Positions 52,779 to 62,227 of a DNA stretch of 64,000 nucleotides are shown here, one piece after another. Where the stretch lies: positions 2,232,001 to 2,296,000 of the forward strand of contig OY781463.1 in the NCBI GenBank assembly GCA_963676725.1. Direction: 5' to 3'. Under the pieces are notes generated by a model. That model was not told the DNA's origin. It was given only the letters and a program-made list of their open reading frames with translations, and ran no database searches. Position numbers and translations under genes: made by a program. Positions within the stretch are counted from its first letter, which is position 1; every line of letters starts with the position of its first letter. Source of the DNA: G963662905 sp963676725 (GTDB lineage: Bacteria; Bacteroidota; Bacteroidia; Bacteroidales; WRLA01).

Positions 52779-54851
52779 ATGTCATTAAGCCACTTAAGGA
52801 ACATCGGTATCGCAGCGCATATTGATGCAGGAAAAACCACCGTTACCGAAAGAATCCTGTTTTACACAGGTGTCAACAGAAAATTAGGAGAAGTTCATGA
52901 TGGACAAGCCACTATGGACTTTATGAAGCAAGAGCAGGAACGAGGCATTACGATTGCGTCGGCTGCTATTAGTGCAAAATGGAACAAACACGACATTAAT
53001 ATTATTGACACCCCCGGGCACGTTGATTTTACCGTAGAAGTAGAACGTTCATTACGAGTCATTGATGGCATGGTCGCATTATTTTGTGCCGTAAGCGGCG
53101 TGGAACCACAGAGCGAAACCGTCTGGAACCAAGCTGATAATTATAAAGTGCCCCGCATCGCTTTCATTAACAAAATGGATCGTACAGGTGCTGATTTCAA
53201 ACAAGCCATCGAAATGATGGACGAATACCTCGATGCTAATGCAGTTCCGTTCCAGCTTCCTATTGGTGCTGAAGAAGACTTTATTGGAATTATCGATCTT
53301 ATCGATGAAAAAGCCCATATCTTTGAAGGTCAGGAACGAAGAATTATTGAAATTCCTGAAGAACACCTCGAAGTAACGAAAGAAGCCCGCATCCATCTTA
53401 TTGAAAAATTGGCAGATTTTAATGATGAAATTATGGAACTTTTCCTCGATGAGCAGGAAATTCCTTTAGAATTATTGAAATCCGCTGCACGCGATGCCGC
53501 TTTAAAAATGTTTATCACTCCTGTTTTTTGTGGTTCTGCATATAAAAACAAAGGTGTTCAGCTTTTATTGGATGCAGTTATTGATTACCTCCCTAGCCCT
53601 ACAGACGTTGGAGCAATTGTTGGTAACGATATCGACAATCCTGAAAAAACACATACTCGTTGCCCAGGTTCCAAAGAGCCTTTTGCAGCACTGGCTTTTA
53701 AATTGATTAACGACCCTTATGTTGGTCAACAAACCTTTATCCGAATTTATTCCGGTACACTTACAAGCGGAATGGCTGTTTTAAACAGCACAAAAGGAAA
53801 AACAGAACGTATCGGACGATTGATGCGCATCCGTGCAAAAGATCGCGAAGAAATTGAACAAGCAGGCCCCGGGGAAATTGTTGCCCTCATTGGTATGAAA
53901 TTAACAAAAACAGGAGATACTCTGTGTGCTATTGATGCTCCTTTGCATCTGGAAAATATAAAAATACCTCCATCAGTTGTTGAACTTACCATTCTTCCAA
54001 AAACAAGAAAAGATCAAGGAAAACTTGGTGAAGCCCTTCATAAATTAACAATAGAAGACCCTTCTTTTAATGTTCATTTTGATGAAGAAACTGAAGAAAC
54101 CCTCATCGCAGGTATGGGTGAGCTTCATCTTGAAATTATGGTTGACCGCCTAAAAGAAGAATTTAAATTAGAAGTTGAAGTGGGTGAACCATCTGTTGCT
54201 TATCGCGAAACGCTGACAACTGAAGTAACCAGTGAATACCGTCACTCCAAACAAAGTGGTGGTAAAGGTCAATTTGCCCAGACTTCCTTCCGTATGGAAC
54301 CAAACCCTGGCAAAGGCTACGAATTTATTGATAAAATCAAAGGCGGCGTTATTCCAAATGAATTTATTCCTTCTGTGAATAAAGGAATCATAAAAACAAT
54401 GGAGCGTGGTGTCCTTGCCGGTTTCCCAATTGTTGATGTAAAAATCGTACTCTTTGATGGTAAATACCATGCCGTGGATTCATCAGATATGGCTTTCCAA
54501 ATCTGTGCATCTATGGGTTTCAAACAGAGCTTTATGAAAGCATCTCCTGTGCTTCTCGAGCCTGTTATGAAAGTGGAAATCAATACCCCTGATGAATATA
54601 TTGGCGATATTGTTGGCAACCTAAATCGTCGTCGTGGCAAAATAGAATCCATGCGTCGTTTCCGCAAAGGCTCTCAAAAACTTGTTGGTTTTGTACCTTT
54701 GAGCGGTATGTTTGGATATGCTACTACTCTGAGAAATATCTCCAGTGGACGTGCCAGCTATTCGATGGACTTCCATCAATATATGCCGCTTCCAGCAAGT
54801 GTTCAGGAAGAGGTTCTGAAAAAACTTGCAGAAAAGAATAAAGAAAACTAA
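52779..54851 (+). CDS. Elongation factor G (stand-alone paralogue)
   Basis: 690 residues, full five-domain EF-G. GTPase motifs: G1 AHIDAGKTT (13-21), switch-I/II QERGITIASAA and DTPGH (77-81), G4 NKMD (131-134). Domain IV (SVNKGIIKTMERGVLAGFPIVDVKI) and the C-terminal MFGYATTLRNISSGRASYSM are intact. It is not in a str operon (no rpsL, rpsG or tuf), so it is either the sole fusA moved elsewhere or a second EF-G; Bacteroidota often have such a paralogue. Regular codon use suggests high expression. Confidence 0.93.
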   Translation: MSLSHLRNIGIAAHIDAGKTTVTERILFYTGVNRKLGEVHDGQATMDFMKQEQERGITIASAAISAKWNKHDINIIDTPGHVDFTVEVERSLRVIDGMVALFCAVSGVEPQSETVWNQADNYKVPRIAFINKMDRTGADFKQAIEMMDEYLDANAVPFQLPIGAEEDFIGIIDLIDEKAHIFEGQERRIIEIPEEHLEVTKEARIHLIEKLADFNDEIMELFLDEQEIPLELLKSAARDAALKMFITPVFCGSAYKNKGVQLLLDAVIDYLPSPTDVGAIVGNDIDNPEKTHTRCPGSKEPFAALAFKLINDPYVGQQTFIRIYSGTLTSGMAVLNSTKGKTERIGRLMRIRAKDREEIEQAGPGEIVALIGMKLTKTGDTLCAIDAPLHLENIKIPPSVVELTILPKTRKDQGKLGEALHKLTIEDPSFNVHFDEETEETLIAGMGELHLEIMVDRLKEEFKLEVEVGEPSVAYRETLTTEVTSEYRHSKQSGGKGQFAQTSFRMEPNPGKGYEFIDKIKGGVIPNEFIPSVNKGIIKTMERGVLAGFPIVDVKIVLFDGKYHAVDSSDMAFQICASMGFKQSFMKASPVLLEPVMKVEINTPDEYIGDIVGNLNRRRGKIESMRRFRKGSQKLVGFVPLSGMFGYATTLRNISSGRASYSMDFHQYMPLPASVQEEVLKKLAEKNKEN

Positions 54852-54877
54852 AACCGGAAACTTTATTCCGGATAAAA

Positions 54878-54914
54878 CAAAAAGCTGTTTCCTCTTATGG
54901 AAGCAGCTTTTTTT
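54878..54914 (+). terminator. Terminator after EF-G
   Basis: AAAAAGCTGTTTCC, 6-base loop, GGAAGCAGCTTTTTTT: 12-13 pairs with one bulge, then seven T. Confidence 0.9.
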
Positions 54915-54947
54915 GGCATAAACACCCTTTATTCGCCACGGCCTTTG

Positions 54948-54955
54948 TACTTTTG
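54948..54955 (+). promoter_or_regulatory. Putative -7 element for rlmN
   Basis: TACTTTTG, 15 bases before the ATG at 54970. Confidence 0.45.
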
Positions 54956-54969
54956 CATAAAATCAGTTC

Positions 54970-56007
54970 ATGGAAACAAAACAAGCATTAATCGGAAAAA
55001 CACAGGAAGAACTTATTGAGCTGGCTCAGTCGCTGGGTATGCAAAAATTTGTTGGCAAACAGATCTGTGATTGGCTCTATAAAAAGCATATCTCGAACAT
55101 CGACGACATGCTTAATATTTCTAAGGCCAATAAAGAAAAGCTAAACGCATCGTATATTGTTGGGAGTAAAAAACCTGTGAATGTGCAGGAATCAACCGAT
55201 GGCACAAAAAAATATTTGTATGGCAAATCAGGCCTGCAATTTATTGAAGCTGCATACATCCCTGATAATGACAGGGCTACACTTTGTGTTAGCTCCCAGG
55301 TTGGCTGCAAAATGGGCTGTTTATTCTGCGCAACCGGCAAACAAGGCTTCCAGGGCCAATTAAGCGCCGGTGAAATTATCAACCAAATAAGCAGCCTTCC
55401 GGAGCGCGATAAGCTTACTAATATTGTGTATATGGGCATGGGCGAACCACTAGACAACTTGGAAGAAGTACTGAAAAGCCTGCGCATACTCACAGAAGAA
55501 TGGGGATTTGCAATGTCCCCAAGACGCATCACAGTATCTACCATCGGCATCATCCCTGCAATGAAAACTTTTCTGGAAAAAAGTGAAGCGCATCTAGCAA
55601 TTAGCATGCATACTCCTTTTGATGAAGAGCGCCGTCAACTAATGCCCATTCAAAATGTATATCCCATCAAAGATGTCATTAATGAATTACGTTCCTACGA
55701 TCTTGGCAGGCAAAGGCGTATCAGTTTTGAGTATATTGTATTTGATGAGCTAAACGACAGTCCAAAACATGTAAAAGAACTCAGCCGTTTGCTCTATGGG
55801 CTTCGTTGCCGAATAAACTTAATCCGTTTTCATCACATCCCGGGTTCACCCCTGAAACGCACCAATGAAGAACGCCTTCAAGCCTTTAAGGAAGAACTGA
55901 ACAAGAAAGGAATCCGTACCACCATCAGGGCAAGCCGTGGTGAAGATATTTATGCCGCTTGTGGACTCTTATCAACCAAAGAAAAAAACAAACAAAAAGA
56001 AGACTAA
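54970..56007 (+). CDS. rlmN: 23S rRNA (adenine-2503 C2) methyltransferase RlmN
   Basis: 345 residues. Radical SAM cluster motif C113xxxC117xxC120 (CKMGCLFCATGKQGF), SAM-binding YMGMGEPL, SPRRITVSTIG, and the second catalytic cysteine near residue 331 (DIYAACGLL). Methylates A2503 of 23S rRNA and A37 of some tRNAs. It may be co-transcribed with the ABC-F gene 119 bases downstream. Confidence 0.95.
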   Translation: METKQALIGKTQEELIELAQSLGMQKFVGKQICDWLYKKHISNIDDMLNISKANKEKLNASYIVGSKKPVNVQESTDGTKKYLYGKSGLQFIEAAYIPDNDRATLCVSSQVGCKMGCLFCATGKQGFQGQLSAGEIINQISSLPERDKLTNIVYMGMGEPLDNLEEVLKSLRILTEEWGFAMSPRRITVSTIGIIPAMKTFLEKSEAHLAISMHTPFDEERRQLMPIQNVYPIKDVINELRSYDLGRQRRISFEYIVFDELNDSPKHVKELSRLLYGLRCRINLIRFHHIPGSPLKRTNEERLQAFKEELNKKGIRTTIRASRGEDIYAACGLLSTKEKNKQKED

Positions 56008-56102
56008 GTGAAATGTTTTATGCAGATGCTTGCTTGCAAAGCAATGCATAGGCAAAGGGGTACCGATCAGAGAAGAATTCAATTCATCCAGCAACAATTC
56101 AC

Positions 56103-56110
56103 TACTTTTG
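56103..56110 (+). promoter_or_regulatory. Putative -7 element for the ABC-F gene
   Basis: TACTTTTG, 15 bases before a GTG at 56126. It supports that GTG as the real start and makes the longer TTG start at 56030 unlikely. Confidence 0.45.
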
Positions 56111-56125
56111 ACCAAAATATCAGCC

Positions 56126-58015
56126 GTGCTTTATCTACAACTCGACAATATCAGCAAATCACATGGGGACAAACATCTGTTTGATGATGTTTCTTTTACG
56201 CTCGAACAGGGGCGAAAAATGGCTCTGATTGCCAAAAATGGCGCAGGAAAAACTACTCTGCTTAATATTATCATGGGCAAAGACATCCCTGATTCCGGAA
56301 AAATATTTTTGCGTAATGATATTGAAGTCACCTATTTATCACAAAACCCCTCCTTCCCCGACGGGCTCAATATTCTGGATTATGTGCTGAGTGCCGATAA
56401 TCAATTTAACCGCGCAATACATGCCTACGAAAAGGCCATGAAGGCTTACGCTCATGATGAATCGCCGGCCAACAGACTAAAACTCGAGGGATGCAGCAAT
56501 CAGATGGACGCCTTGAATGCCTGGGAATACGAAAAAAATATGAAGGAAGTGCTTGATAAATTCCACATTACTGATCTTGATCAGCAAACCAGCACACTTT
56601 CCGGAGGGCAGCGCAAACGACTTGCTTTGGCAAAATGCCTTGTTGATAAAGCCGATTTACTCATCCTTGATGAACCTACAAACCATCTGGACATCAATAT
56701 GATTGAATGGCTGGAGCAATATCTAAGCCGACAGAAAATCAGTTTATTGCTGGTTACCCACGACCGCTATTTTCTTGATAAAGTTTGCGATATCATTGTG
56801 GAAATAGATGATTATCAATCTTTCACATATCAAGGGAATTATGCATATTATCTCGAGAAACGCGAGGAACGTATCGAGAATATGAAGCGCAATATTGAAC
56901 GGGCGAAAAACCTCTACCGCAGCGAACTGGAATGGATGCGCAGAATGCCACAGGCAAGAGCAACTAAAGCTCAGGCACGCATCGATCGTTTCTATAAAAT
57001 CGAAGAAAAAGCAGGCAAAAGCATCCGTGAAGACAAAACAGAATTCTCGGTTGGTGCAAAGCGAATGGGCAAGAAAATTCTGGAAATCAATAATGTAAGC
57101 AAACGATTTGGCGAAAAAATACTCGTAAAAGATTTCAGTTACATCTTTCAGCGCGGTGAAAAAATTGGTGTCGTTGGTCCCAATGGAAGCGGGAAATCGA
57201 GCTTACTCAATATCATTACCGGAATGTTGCCGCAAGATGAAGGTACGATTGTAATTGGCGATACGGTTTCCTTTGGCTACTATCGTCAGGAAGGATATAA
57301 GGAAGCAGCCGATCGACGAATTATCGATATCATGAAAGATATTGCAGAGGAAGTGCAAACTGGGAGCGGGTCGGTAAGCGTCTCCGTTTTTCTAAATCAT
57401 TTTGGTTTTAGCCCGAAAGATCAATACGCCTATTTCAGCACCTTGTCCGGTGGGGAAAAACGAAAACTTTACCTATTGATGGTTTTAATGAAAAACCCGA
57501 ATTTCATTATTCTTGATGAACCAACAAATGATCTGGACATTAACACTTTAAATGCGCTCGAATCCTTTTTGCACGATTTCCCCGGCTGCTTGATCACTGT
57601 AAGCCACGATCGTTATTTTATGGATCGGCTTAGTGATCATATCTTTGTTTTACAGGAGGATGGGAGCATAAAAGATTTTCCGGGAAATTACAGTCAGTAC
57701 CTGAACTACAGGGATGAGCAAAAAGTAGCACAAAAACCCCTATCAGAGAATACCGCAGAAAAACAAGCCAAGCAACAGAAGAAGGCAAGTGGAAGCAATA
57801 AACCGAGTTATAAATATGTTCGGGAATATGAGCAGCTGGAAAAAGATATTGCCGGTTTAGAAGAAAAAAAGGAAGAATTAACCAAGGCCCTGAACGCGGC
57901 TCCTACAGATAATGTAAAACTTATGGAACTAAGTCGTGCTTTTCAGGAAACAGAAAAGCTCCTTGAAGAGAAAACAGAACGCTGGATGGAACTGGTGGAT
58001 ATACTTGAAAACTAA
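56126..58015 (+). CDS. ABC-F family ATPase (Uup/EttA-like ribosome-associated)
   Basis: 629 residues from the GTG at 56126, where the conserved LYLQLDNISKSHGDKHLFDDVSF begins; frame codons further upstream are not conserved-looking. Two ATPase domains: Walker A IAKNGAGKTT, signature LSGGQRKRLALAKCL, Walker B LLILDEPTNHLD; then VGPNGSGKSS, LSGGEKRKLYLL, FIILDEPTNDLD. A ~90-residue interdomain linker and a C-terminal coiled coil (EYEQLEKDIAGLEEKKEELTK) fit Uup. No membrane domain. Acts on the ribosome or in DNA transactions. Confidence 0.92.
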   Translation: MLYLQLDNISKSHGDKHLFDDVSFTLEQGRKMALIAKNGAGKTTLLNIIMGKDIPDSGKIFLRNDIEVTYLSQNPSFPDGLNILDYVLSADNQFNRAIHAYEKAMKAYAHDESPANRLKLEGCSNQMDALNAWEYEKNMKEVLDKFHITDLDQQTSTLSGGQRKRLALAKCLVDKADLLILDEPTNHLDINMIEWLEQYLSRQKISLLLVTHDRYFLDKVCDIIVEIDDYQSFTYQGNYAYYLEKREERIENMKRNIERAKNLYRSELEWMRRMPQARATKAQARIDRFYKIEEKAGKSIREDKTEFSVGAKRMGKKILEINNVSKRFGEKILVKDFSYIFQRGEKIGVVGPNGSGKSSLLNIITGMLPQDEGTIVIGDTVSFGYYRQEGYKEAADRRIIDIMKDIAEEVQTGSGSVSVSVFLNHFGFSPKDQYAYFSTLSGGEKRKLYLLMVLMKNPNFIILDEPTNDLDINTLNALESFLHDFPGCLITVSHDRYFMDRLSDHIFVLQEDGSIKDFPGNYSQYLNYRDEQKVAQKPLSENTAEKQAKQQKKASGSNKPSYKYVREYEQLEKDIAGLEEKKEELTKALNAAPTDNVKLMELSRAFQETEKLLEEKTERWMELVDILEN

Positions 58016-58082
58016 ATTATTGTAAATTTAATACTTTAGCAGAATACAGAAGCCCATTCTTTCGAAGCAACAAAGCAGCATT

Positions 58083-58577
58083 ATGAAAACAGAATTAAAA
58101 TATGGAATCATCGCCGGCCTTAGCTCTATCGTTTGGCTGTATATTGAATTTGCTATTGGATTTCATGAAAAACACATTGAATTTCAACCTATTGCCTCCA
58201 GTATTTCCATCATCATACCAATAGTTTTTATTGCTTTGGGCATTGCTGAGAAGCGTCGAAAAAAATATGCCGGACTTATTAGCTATTGGAGGGCCGTAGT
58301 ATGTGGTTTGCTTATTGTACTGATTTCCTCAATTATCTACGCAATTGGTCTCACTCATTATTGTTATGATATATATCCAGAATTTTTGCAAAACATCAAG
58401 GAATATGTGCATCAGGATCTTTTAAAAGCGGGAAAATCAGCCGTTTTTGCGGAAGAAATGACAGCAATTTACAATCATCCGGCGGCTTATGTCGTGCGCT
58501 CCTTCACCGGCGCTGTGCTGGGCGGTTTTATTATTGTACTTGTAATTGCTACTCTCTACCGCAGCAGAAAAGACTGA
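58083..58577 (+). CDS. DUF4199 family membrane protein
   Basis: 164 residues with four membrane helices (about 5-24, 38-56, 70-90, 136-157) and a soluble loop between the third and fourth. Matches the Bacteroidota DUF4199 style (KYGIIAGL start, IVFIALGIAEKRRKKYAGLISYWRA, closing GAVLGGFIIVLVIA). Function unknown. Ends 3 bases before the convergent Lrp gene. Confidence 0.85.
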   Translation: MKTELKYGIIAGLSSIVWLYIEFAIGFHEKHIEFQPIASSISIIIPIVFIALGIAEKRRKKYAGLISYWRAVVCGLLIVLISSIIYAIGLTHYCYDIYPEFLQNIKEYVHQDLLKAGKSAVFAEEMTAIYNHPAAYVVRSFTGAVLGGFIIVLVIATLYRSRKD

Positions 58578-58580
58578 ATA

Positions 58581-59042
58581 TTATAAATGATAATCATAGC
58601 GCACTTTCGATCCCGACATCACGAAGGAGCTAAAAAACTGGGTAATATTACTGATTACGGAAAATTTGTTCGTGATGAAATCATGAAAATCATCCATATC
58701 ATTGCAATGAACTTTCAATAAAAAATCAGAACTTCCTGAGATATAATAACATTCCATTACTTCATCCAATTCAAACATTTTCTTCTCAAAGGCATCGATC
58801 GACTCTTTTGTGTGTTTGTTTAAGGATACATTAATATATACCATCAAATTCTTGCCAAATTTCTTCGGGTCGAGAAGGGTTAGATACTGTTTGATAAAAC
58901 CGTTTTTCTCCAATTTTTTGATGCGTTCATGGATAGGGGTTGTAGATAAATGCAATTTTTCCGACAACTCCCTGATTGTGACCCGACTATTTCTTTGTAA
59001 TTCGTTCAGCAACCTTTTGTCAATTTCATCCAATGGTTTCAT
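58581..59042 (-). CDS. Lrp/AsnC family transcriptional regulator
   Basis: 153 residues. N-terminal winged helix-turn-helix (LDEIDKRLLNELQRNSRVTIRELSEKLHLSTTPIHERIKKLEKNGFI) followed by the RAM ligand-binding domain (YINVSLNKHTKESIDAFEKKMFELDEVMECYYISGSSDFLLKVHCNDMDDF). Members sense amino acids. It is divergent from the PLP enzyme genes, with a 295-base shared upstream region, so it probably regulates them. Confidence 0.95.
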   Translation of the reverse strand: MKPLDEIDKRLLNELQRNSRVTIRELSEKLHLSTTPIHERIKKLEKNGFIKQYLTLLDPKKFGKNLMVYINVSLNKHTKESIDAFEKKMFELDEVMECYYISGSSDFLLKVHCNDMDDFHDFITNKFSVISNITQFFSSFVMSGSKVRYDYHL

Positions 59043-59337
59043 AGATCCGTGTTTTTTGTTTCAAGACAATATCGGCACAAAGACCAAGAGAAATACAGCC
59101 TTTCTACTTTGATTTTTCGTTCAATCGAATCATAATAATGCATTCTTTCAATTGAAATACAATCAAGCAATTTTAAAAAAGCAGGGCTTTCCTCAAACAA
59201 AGACCGATTTCCTTAGTGCAAATATAATATTTTTCTAAGAAATCACCATAATACTGATATTTTTTTCTATAATTTAGAACAATAGCAGAAACAATTAATA
59301 TTATTTCTAACTTGCAAGGCAAAATAATCTAATACTT
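59043..59337. promoter_or_regulatory. Divergent control region between the Lrp-type regulator and the PLP-enzyme genes
   Basis: 295 bases, AT-rich. Contains AATTTAGAAC-type and TTTTTCTAAGAAAT dyads (a 5-base partial palindrome at ~59232-59246) that could be operator sites, but no motif is certain. CAATTG palindrome at ~59148. Confidence 0.4.
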
Positions 59338-60819
59338 ATGATAGAAATAGTTGATCATATCACAAACGAAAAAGCCCTGGAAAATGCTGTAAAACGCTTT
59401 AAAGAGCAGGATATCATCCTACCTACTTTTAAACAACAACGTCATCCCGAACTTATTCCTGAAAAAATCAAAGAGAAGCTAAAAAGCATTGGCTTATGGG
59501 ATATCAACCCCTTAAACCTCTTTCGCATCACTTGGAAAAACGAAGCCAAAGAATCCGGTGGGCTCTTCGGCGGAGTTAATTATATAGAAATTCCCAAAGA
59601 GCTAAGCGGTGTAGATGCACGTATTGTTCTATTAATTGGAAAATGGTTCCCTACAGGCGCTCATAAAGTTGGTGCTGCCTATGGTTGCCTTGCACCACGC
59701 ATCACAACAGGCGCATACGATCCTACTTATCATAAGGCTGTTTGGCCTTCGACAGGTAATTACTGCCGTGGTGGCGCATTTGATTCAAAATTGATGGGCA
59801 CCGAAAGTGTCGCCATTTTACCTGAAGAAATGAGCCAAGAGCGCTTCACTTGGCTGCGCGATGAGATTGGTTCTGAAGTAATTGCAACACCGGGCTGCGA
59901 ATCAAATGTAAAAGAAATTTACGACAAATGCTGGGAAATTCGCCGCACACGTCCTGATTGTGTCATCTTTAATCAATTCGATGAATTCGGAAATGCTGTT
60001 TGGCATTACCAAACAACCGGTCAGGCAATAGAGGAAGTTTTTAATGAAGTGAAAACGCATAAAAGCAGACTGGCATCCTATGTATCCGCAACAGGATCAG
60101 CAGGGACCATTGCCGCAGGTGATTATTTACGCACTGTTTTTCCTCATTTGAAAGTTGTTGCTTCAGAAGCACTGCAATGCCCCACACTTCTGCTCAATGG
60201 ATTTGGAGGACACCGTATTGAAGGCATTGGAGACAAACATGTGCCATGGATACACAATACCAAAAATACGGATATGGTAACTGCCATTGACGATGAATAC
60301 TGCATGAGGTTGCTCAGGCTGTTTAATGAGAAAGAAGGAATTGATTATCTTGTTTCTCAAGGTATTGACAGAGAAATCGCTGATCAATTGCATTTAATTG
60401 GCATTTCCGGAATCGCAAACCTATTGTCGGCCATAAAAACCGCACGCTATTATGAAATGAATGGTGATGATATTATTGTAAGTATTGCCACAGATTCAGC
60501 AGATATGTACCGTTCCCGTTTGAGCGAGTTGCATGAAGAATTTGGAGCATATACCGAATTGACAGCAGCGCGAGATTTTGAGAAATGTTTGCTCGGAACC
60601 ACTACAGATCACCTCAAAGAATTATCGTACTACGACAAAAAAGCCATTCACAACCTTAAATATTTCACCTGGGTTGAACAGCAGGCAAAAGATGTGCATG
60701 ATTTGAATCAATTATGGTCGGATCATGAGCTGTGGCCCACTATTTTTAATCAGGCAGACCGCTGGGACGAACTGATTAATGAATTTAACGAGCGCACCGG
60801 CTTGCTAAAAAATCTTTAG
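59338..60819 (+). CDS. PLP-dependent enzyme, tryptophan-synthase-beta/cysteine-synthase fold
   Basis: 493 residues. Schiff-base lysine K110 (WFPTGAHKVGAAYG), glycine-rich phosphate loop SATGSAGTIAAGDYL (250-264), and STGNYCRGGAF. Fold type II, as in cysteine synthase and threonine dehydratase. The sequence lies between the usual subfamilies: no regulatory domain, but N- and C-terminal extensions make it longer than cysteine synthase (~310). A likely lyase or ammonia-lyase on an amino acid; substrate not readable. First gene of the locus divergent from the Lrp regulator. Confidence 0.88.
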   Translation: MIEIVDHITNEKALENAVKRFKEQDIILPTFKQQRHPELIPEKIKEKLKSIGLWDINPLNLFRITWKNEAKESGGLFGGVNYIEIPKELSGVDARIVLLIGKWFPTGAHKVGAAYGCLAPRITTGAYDPTYHKAVWPSTGNYCRGGAFDSKLMGTESVAILPEEMSQERFTWLRDEIGSEVIATPGCESNVKEIYDKCWEIRRTRPDCVIFNQFDEFGNAVWHYQTTGQAIEEVFNEVKTHKSRLASYVSATGSAGTIAAGDYLRTVFPHLKVVASEALQCPTLLLNGFGGHRIEGIGDKHVPWIHNTKNTDMVTAIDDEYCMRLLRLFNEKEGIDYLVSQGIDREIADQLHLIGISGIANLLSAIKTARYYEMNGDDIIVSIATDSADMYRSRLSELHEEFGAYTELTAARDFEKCLLGTTTDHLKELSYYDKKAIHNLKYFTWVEQQAKDVHDLNQLWSDHELWPTIFNQADRWDELINEFNERTGLLKNL

Positions 60820-60825
60820 AAAATC

Positions 60826-60945
60826 AAAACCGGATTATGATGTGTGCACGCGTACTGAATTTGTTTTAGGTTAGGTTGTTCGACGCAAATTGCTGTTTAT
60901 GTTAGGTACATAAGCGAGAAATATCATAATTCCGGTTTTTCTATT
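60826..60945 (+). ncRNA. Structured leader region between the two PLP-enzyme genes
   Basis: Outer arms AAAACCGGATTATGAT (60826-60841) and its complement with one bulge (60923-60939), closed over ~80 bases that hold a second possible stem (GAATTTG with CAAATT). The right arm is followed by TTCTATTTTTTTG. It could be a terminator with a large loop, an attenuator, or a riboswitch. I recognise no known riboswitch class. Confidence 0.45.
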
Positions 60946-60976
60946 TTTTTGCACAGGTGAAAAAACCTAATTTAGC

Positions 60977-62227
60977 ATGATGAAAATAGAAAAAACCTCT
61001 AAATTTCTCTACGAATGCAGCGATTGCGGGAAGCAATACACTCCAAACGGTATTCACTACCTTTGTCCTGTATGCGCTGCAACGAATACAACGGCCCTTC
61101 CCCCAAAAGGGGTACTGAAGTTCATCTATCCCTGGGATGATATTAAAAAAAAATACCCTGATTTTAACGATCTGAAAACATCAGGATTTCAAGCTATATT
61201 GCCCGTAAAAAGTATGGAAAGCTTTTCGTATTTAAACATTGGAAAGACTCCGCTTTACCAGACAAATACTATCGACAATCACGACTTGCCTTTCACTGTT
61301 TTTTTGAAAGATGATGCACAAAATCCAAGTTTTTCCTTTAAAGACAGGGCTTCGTCCTTGGTGTCAGCATTTGCCAAAGAAAACAATATCAACACAATAG
61401 TAGCAGCATCAACGGGCAATGCAGGTTCCTCACTTGCCTGTATCTGTGCTGCGCAAAAGCAAAATGCAATTATTCTGGTTCCTGAAAGTGCCCCTTTGGC
61501 AAAACTTACCCAAATCCTGATGTATGGAGCGAGAATTGTTCCGGTCAAAGGCACTTACGATGATGCTTTTGATCTGAGTATTGCTGCAACTGAAGCCTTT
61601 CAATGGTATAATCGGAATACAGCTTTTAACCCATTAACAATCGAAGGAAAAAAAACTGCGGCATTAGAGCTTTTCGACCAGATGGGAAGCAAATTTCCTG
61701 ATCGTATTTATGTACCTTGTGGCGATGGTGTCATTATTTCCGGTATCTATAAAGGCTTTGAAGACCTTTTTACGCTTGGCTATCTACAAAAAATGCCAAA
61801 AATTATTGCCGTCCAATCAGATAAGAGCGATAACCTTGTCCGTAATCTTACTAAAAGCACATTCACCATCAAGGCGGCGAGCACAATTGCGGACAGCATC
61901 TCTGTGGATATACCCAGAAATTATCATATGGCCGCTGGTTTCTTAAAAAAATACGATGGAGAAGGCCTATTGGTCACAGACCATGAAATTATGGAAGCCT
62001 CTGCCCTGCTCTCTAAAAATACAGGACTATTTGCAGAACCTGCTGCAGCAACAGCATTTGCCGGATTATGGAAACATCATCGAAGCGGCAGCATTCCTGA
62101 AGGCAGCAATAATATTGTAATGCTTACCGGCAGCGGATTGAAAGACCTTCGGGCCGTACAATCACTTTTAGATATGCCTCAGGCAATTGAGCCCGATATT
62201 AAACACTTGAAAAACATAGGATTATGA
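60977..62227 (+). CDS. PLP-dependent threonine-synthase-like enzyme
   Basis: 416 residues. An N-terminal zinc ribbon (C14, C17, C30, C33) precedes the fold-type-II PLP domain; Schiff-base lysine K122 in SFSFKDRAS, phosphate site STGNAGSSLA, and the C-terminal VMLTGSGLKD. Resembles threonine synthase and also the diaminopropionate ammonia-lyase-like proteins in purine-catabolic loci. Its TGA overlaps the start of the molybdopterin gene (ATGA), which places it functionally with that enzyme more than with threonine synthesis. Confidence 0.88.
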   Translation: MMKIEKTSKFLYECSDCGKQYTPNGIHYLCPVCAATNTTALPPKGVLKFIYPWDDIKKKYPDFNDLKTSGFQAILPVKSMESFSYLNIGKTPLYQTNTIDNHDLPFTVFLKDDAQNPSFSFKDRASSLVSAFAKENNINTIVAASTGNAGSSLACICAAQKQNAIILVPESAPLAKLTQILMYGARIVPVKGTYDDAFDLSIAATEAFQWYNRNTAFNPLTIEGKKTAALELFDQMGSKFPDRIYVPCGDGVIISGIYKGFEDLFTLGYLQKMPKIIAVQSDKSDNLVRNLTKSTFTIKAASTIADSISVDIPRNYHMAAGFLKKYDGEGLLVTDHEIMEASALLSKNTGLFAEPAAATAFAGLWKHHRSGSIPEGSNNIVMLTGSGLKDLRAVQSLLDMPQAIEPDIKHLKNIGL

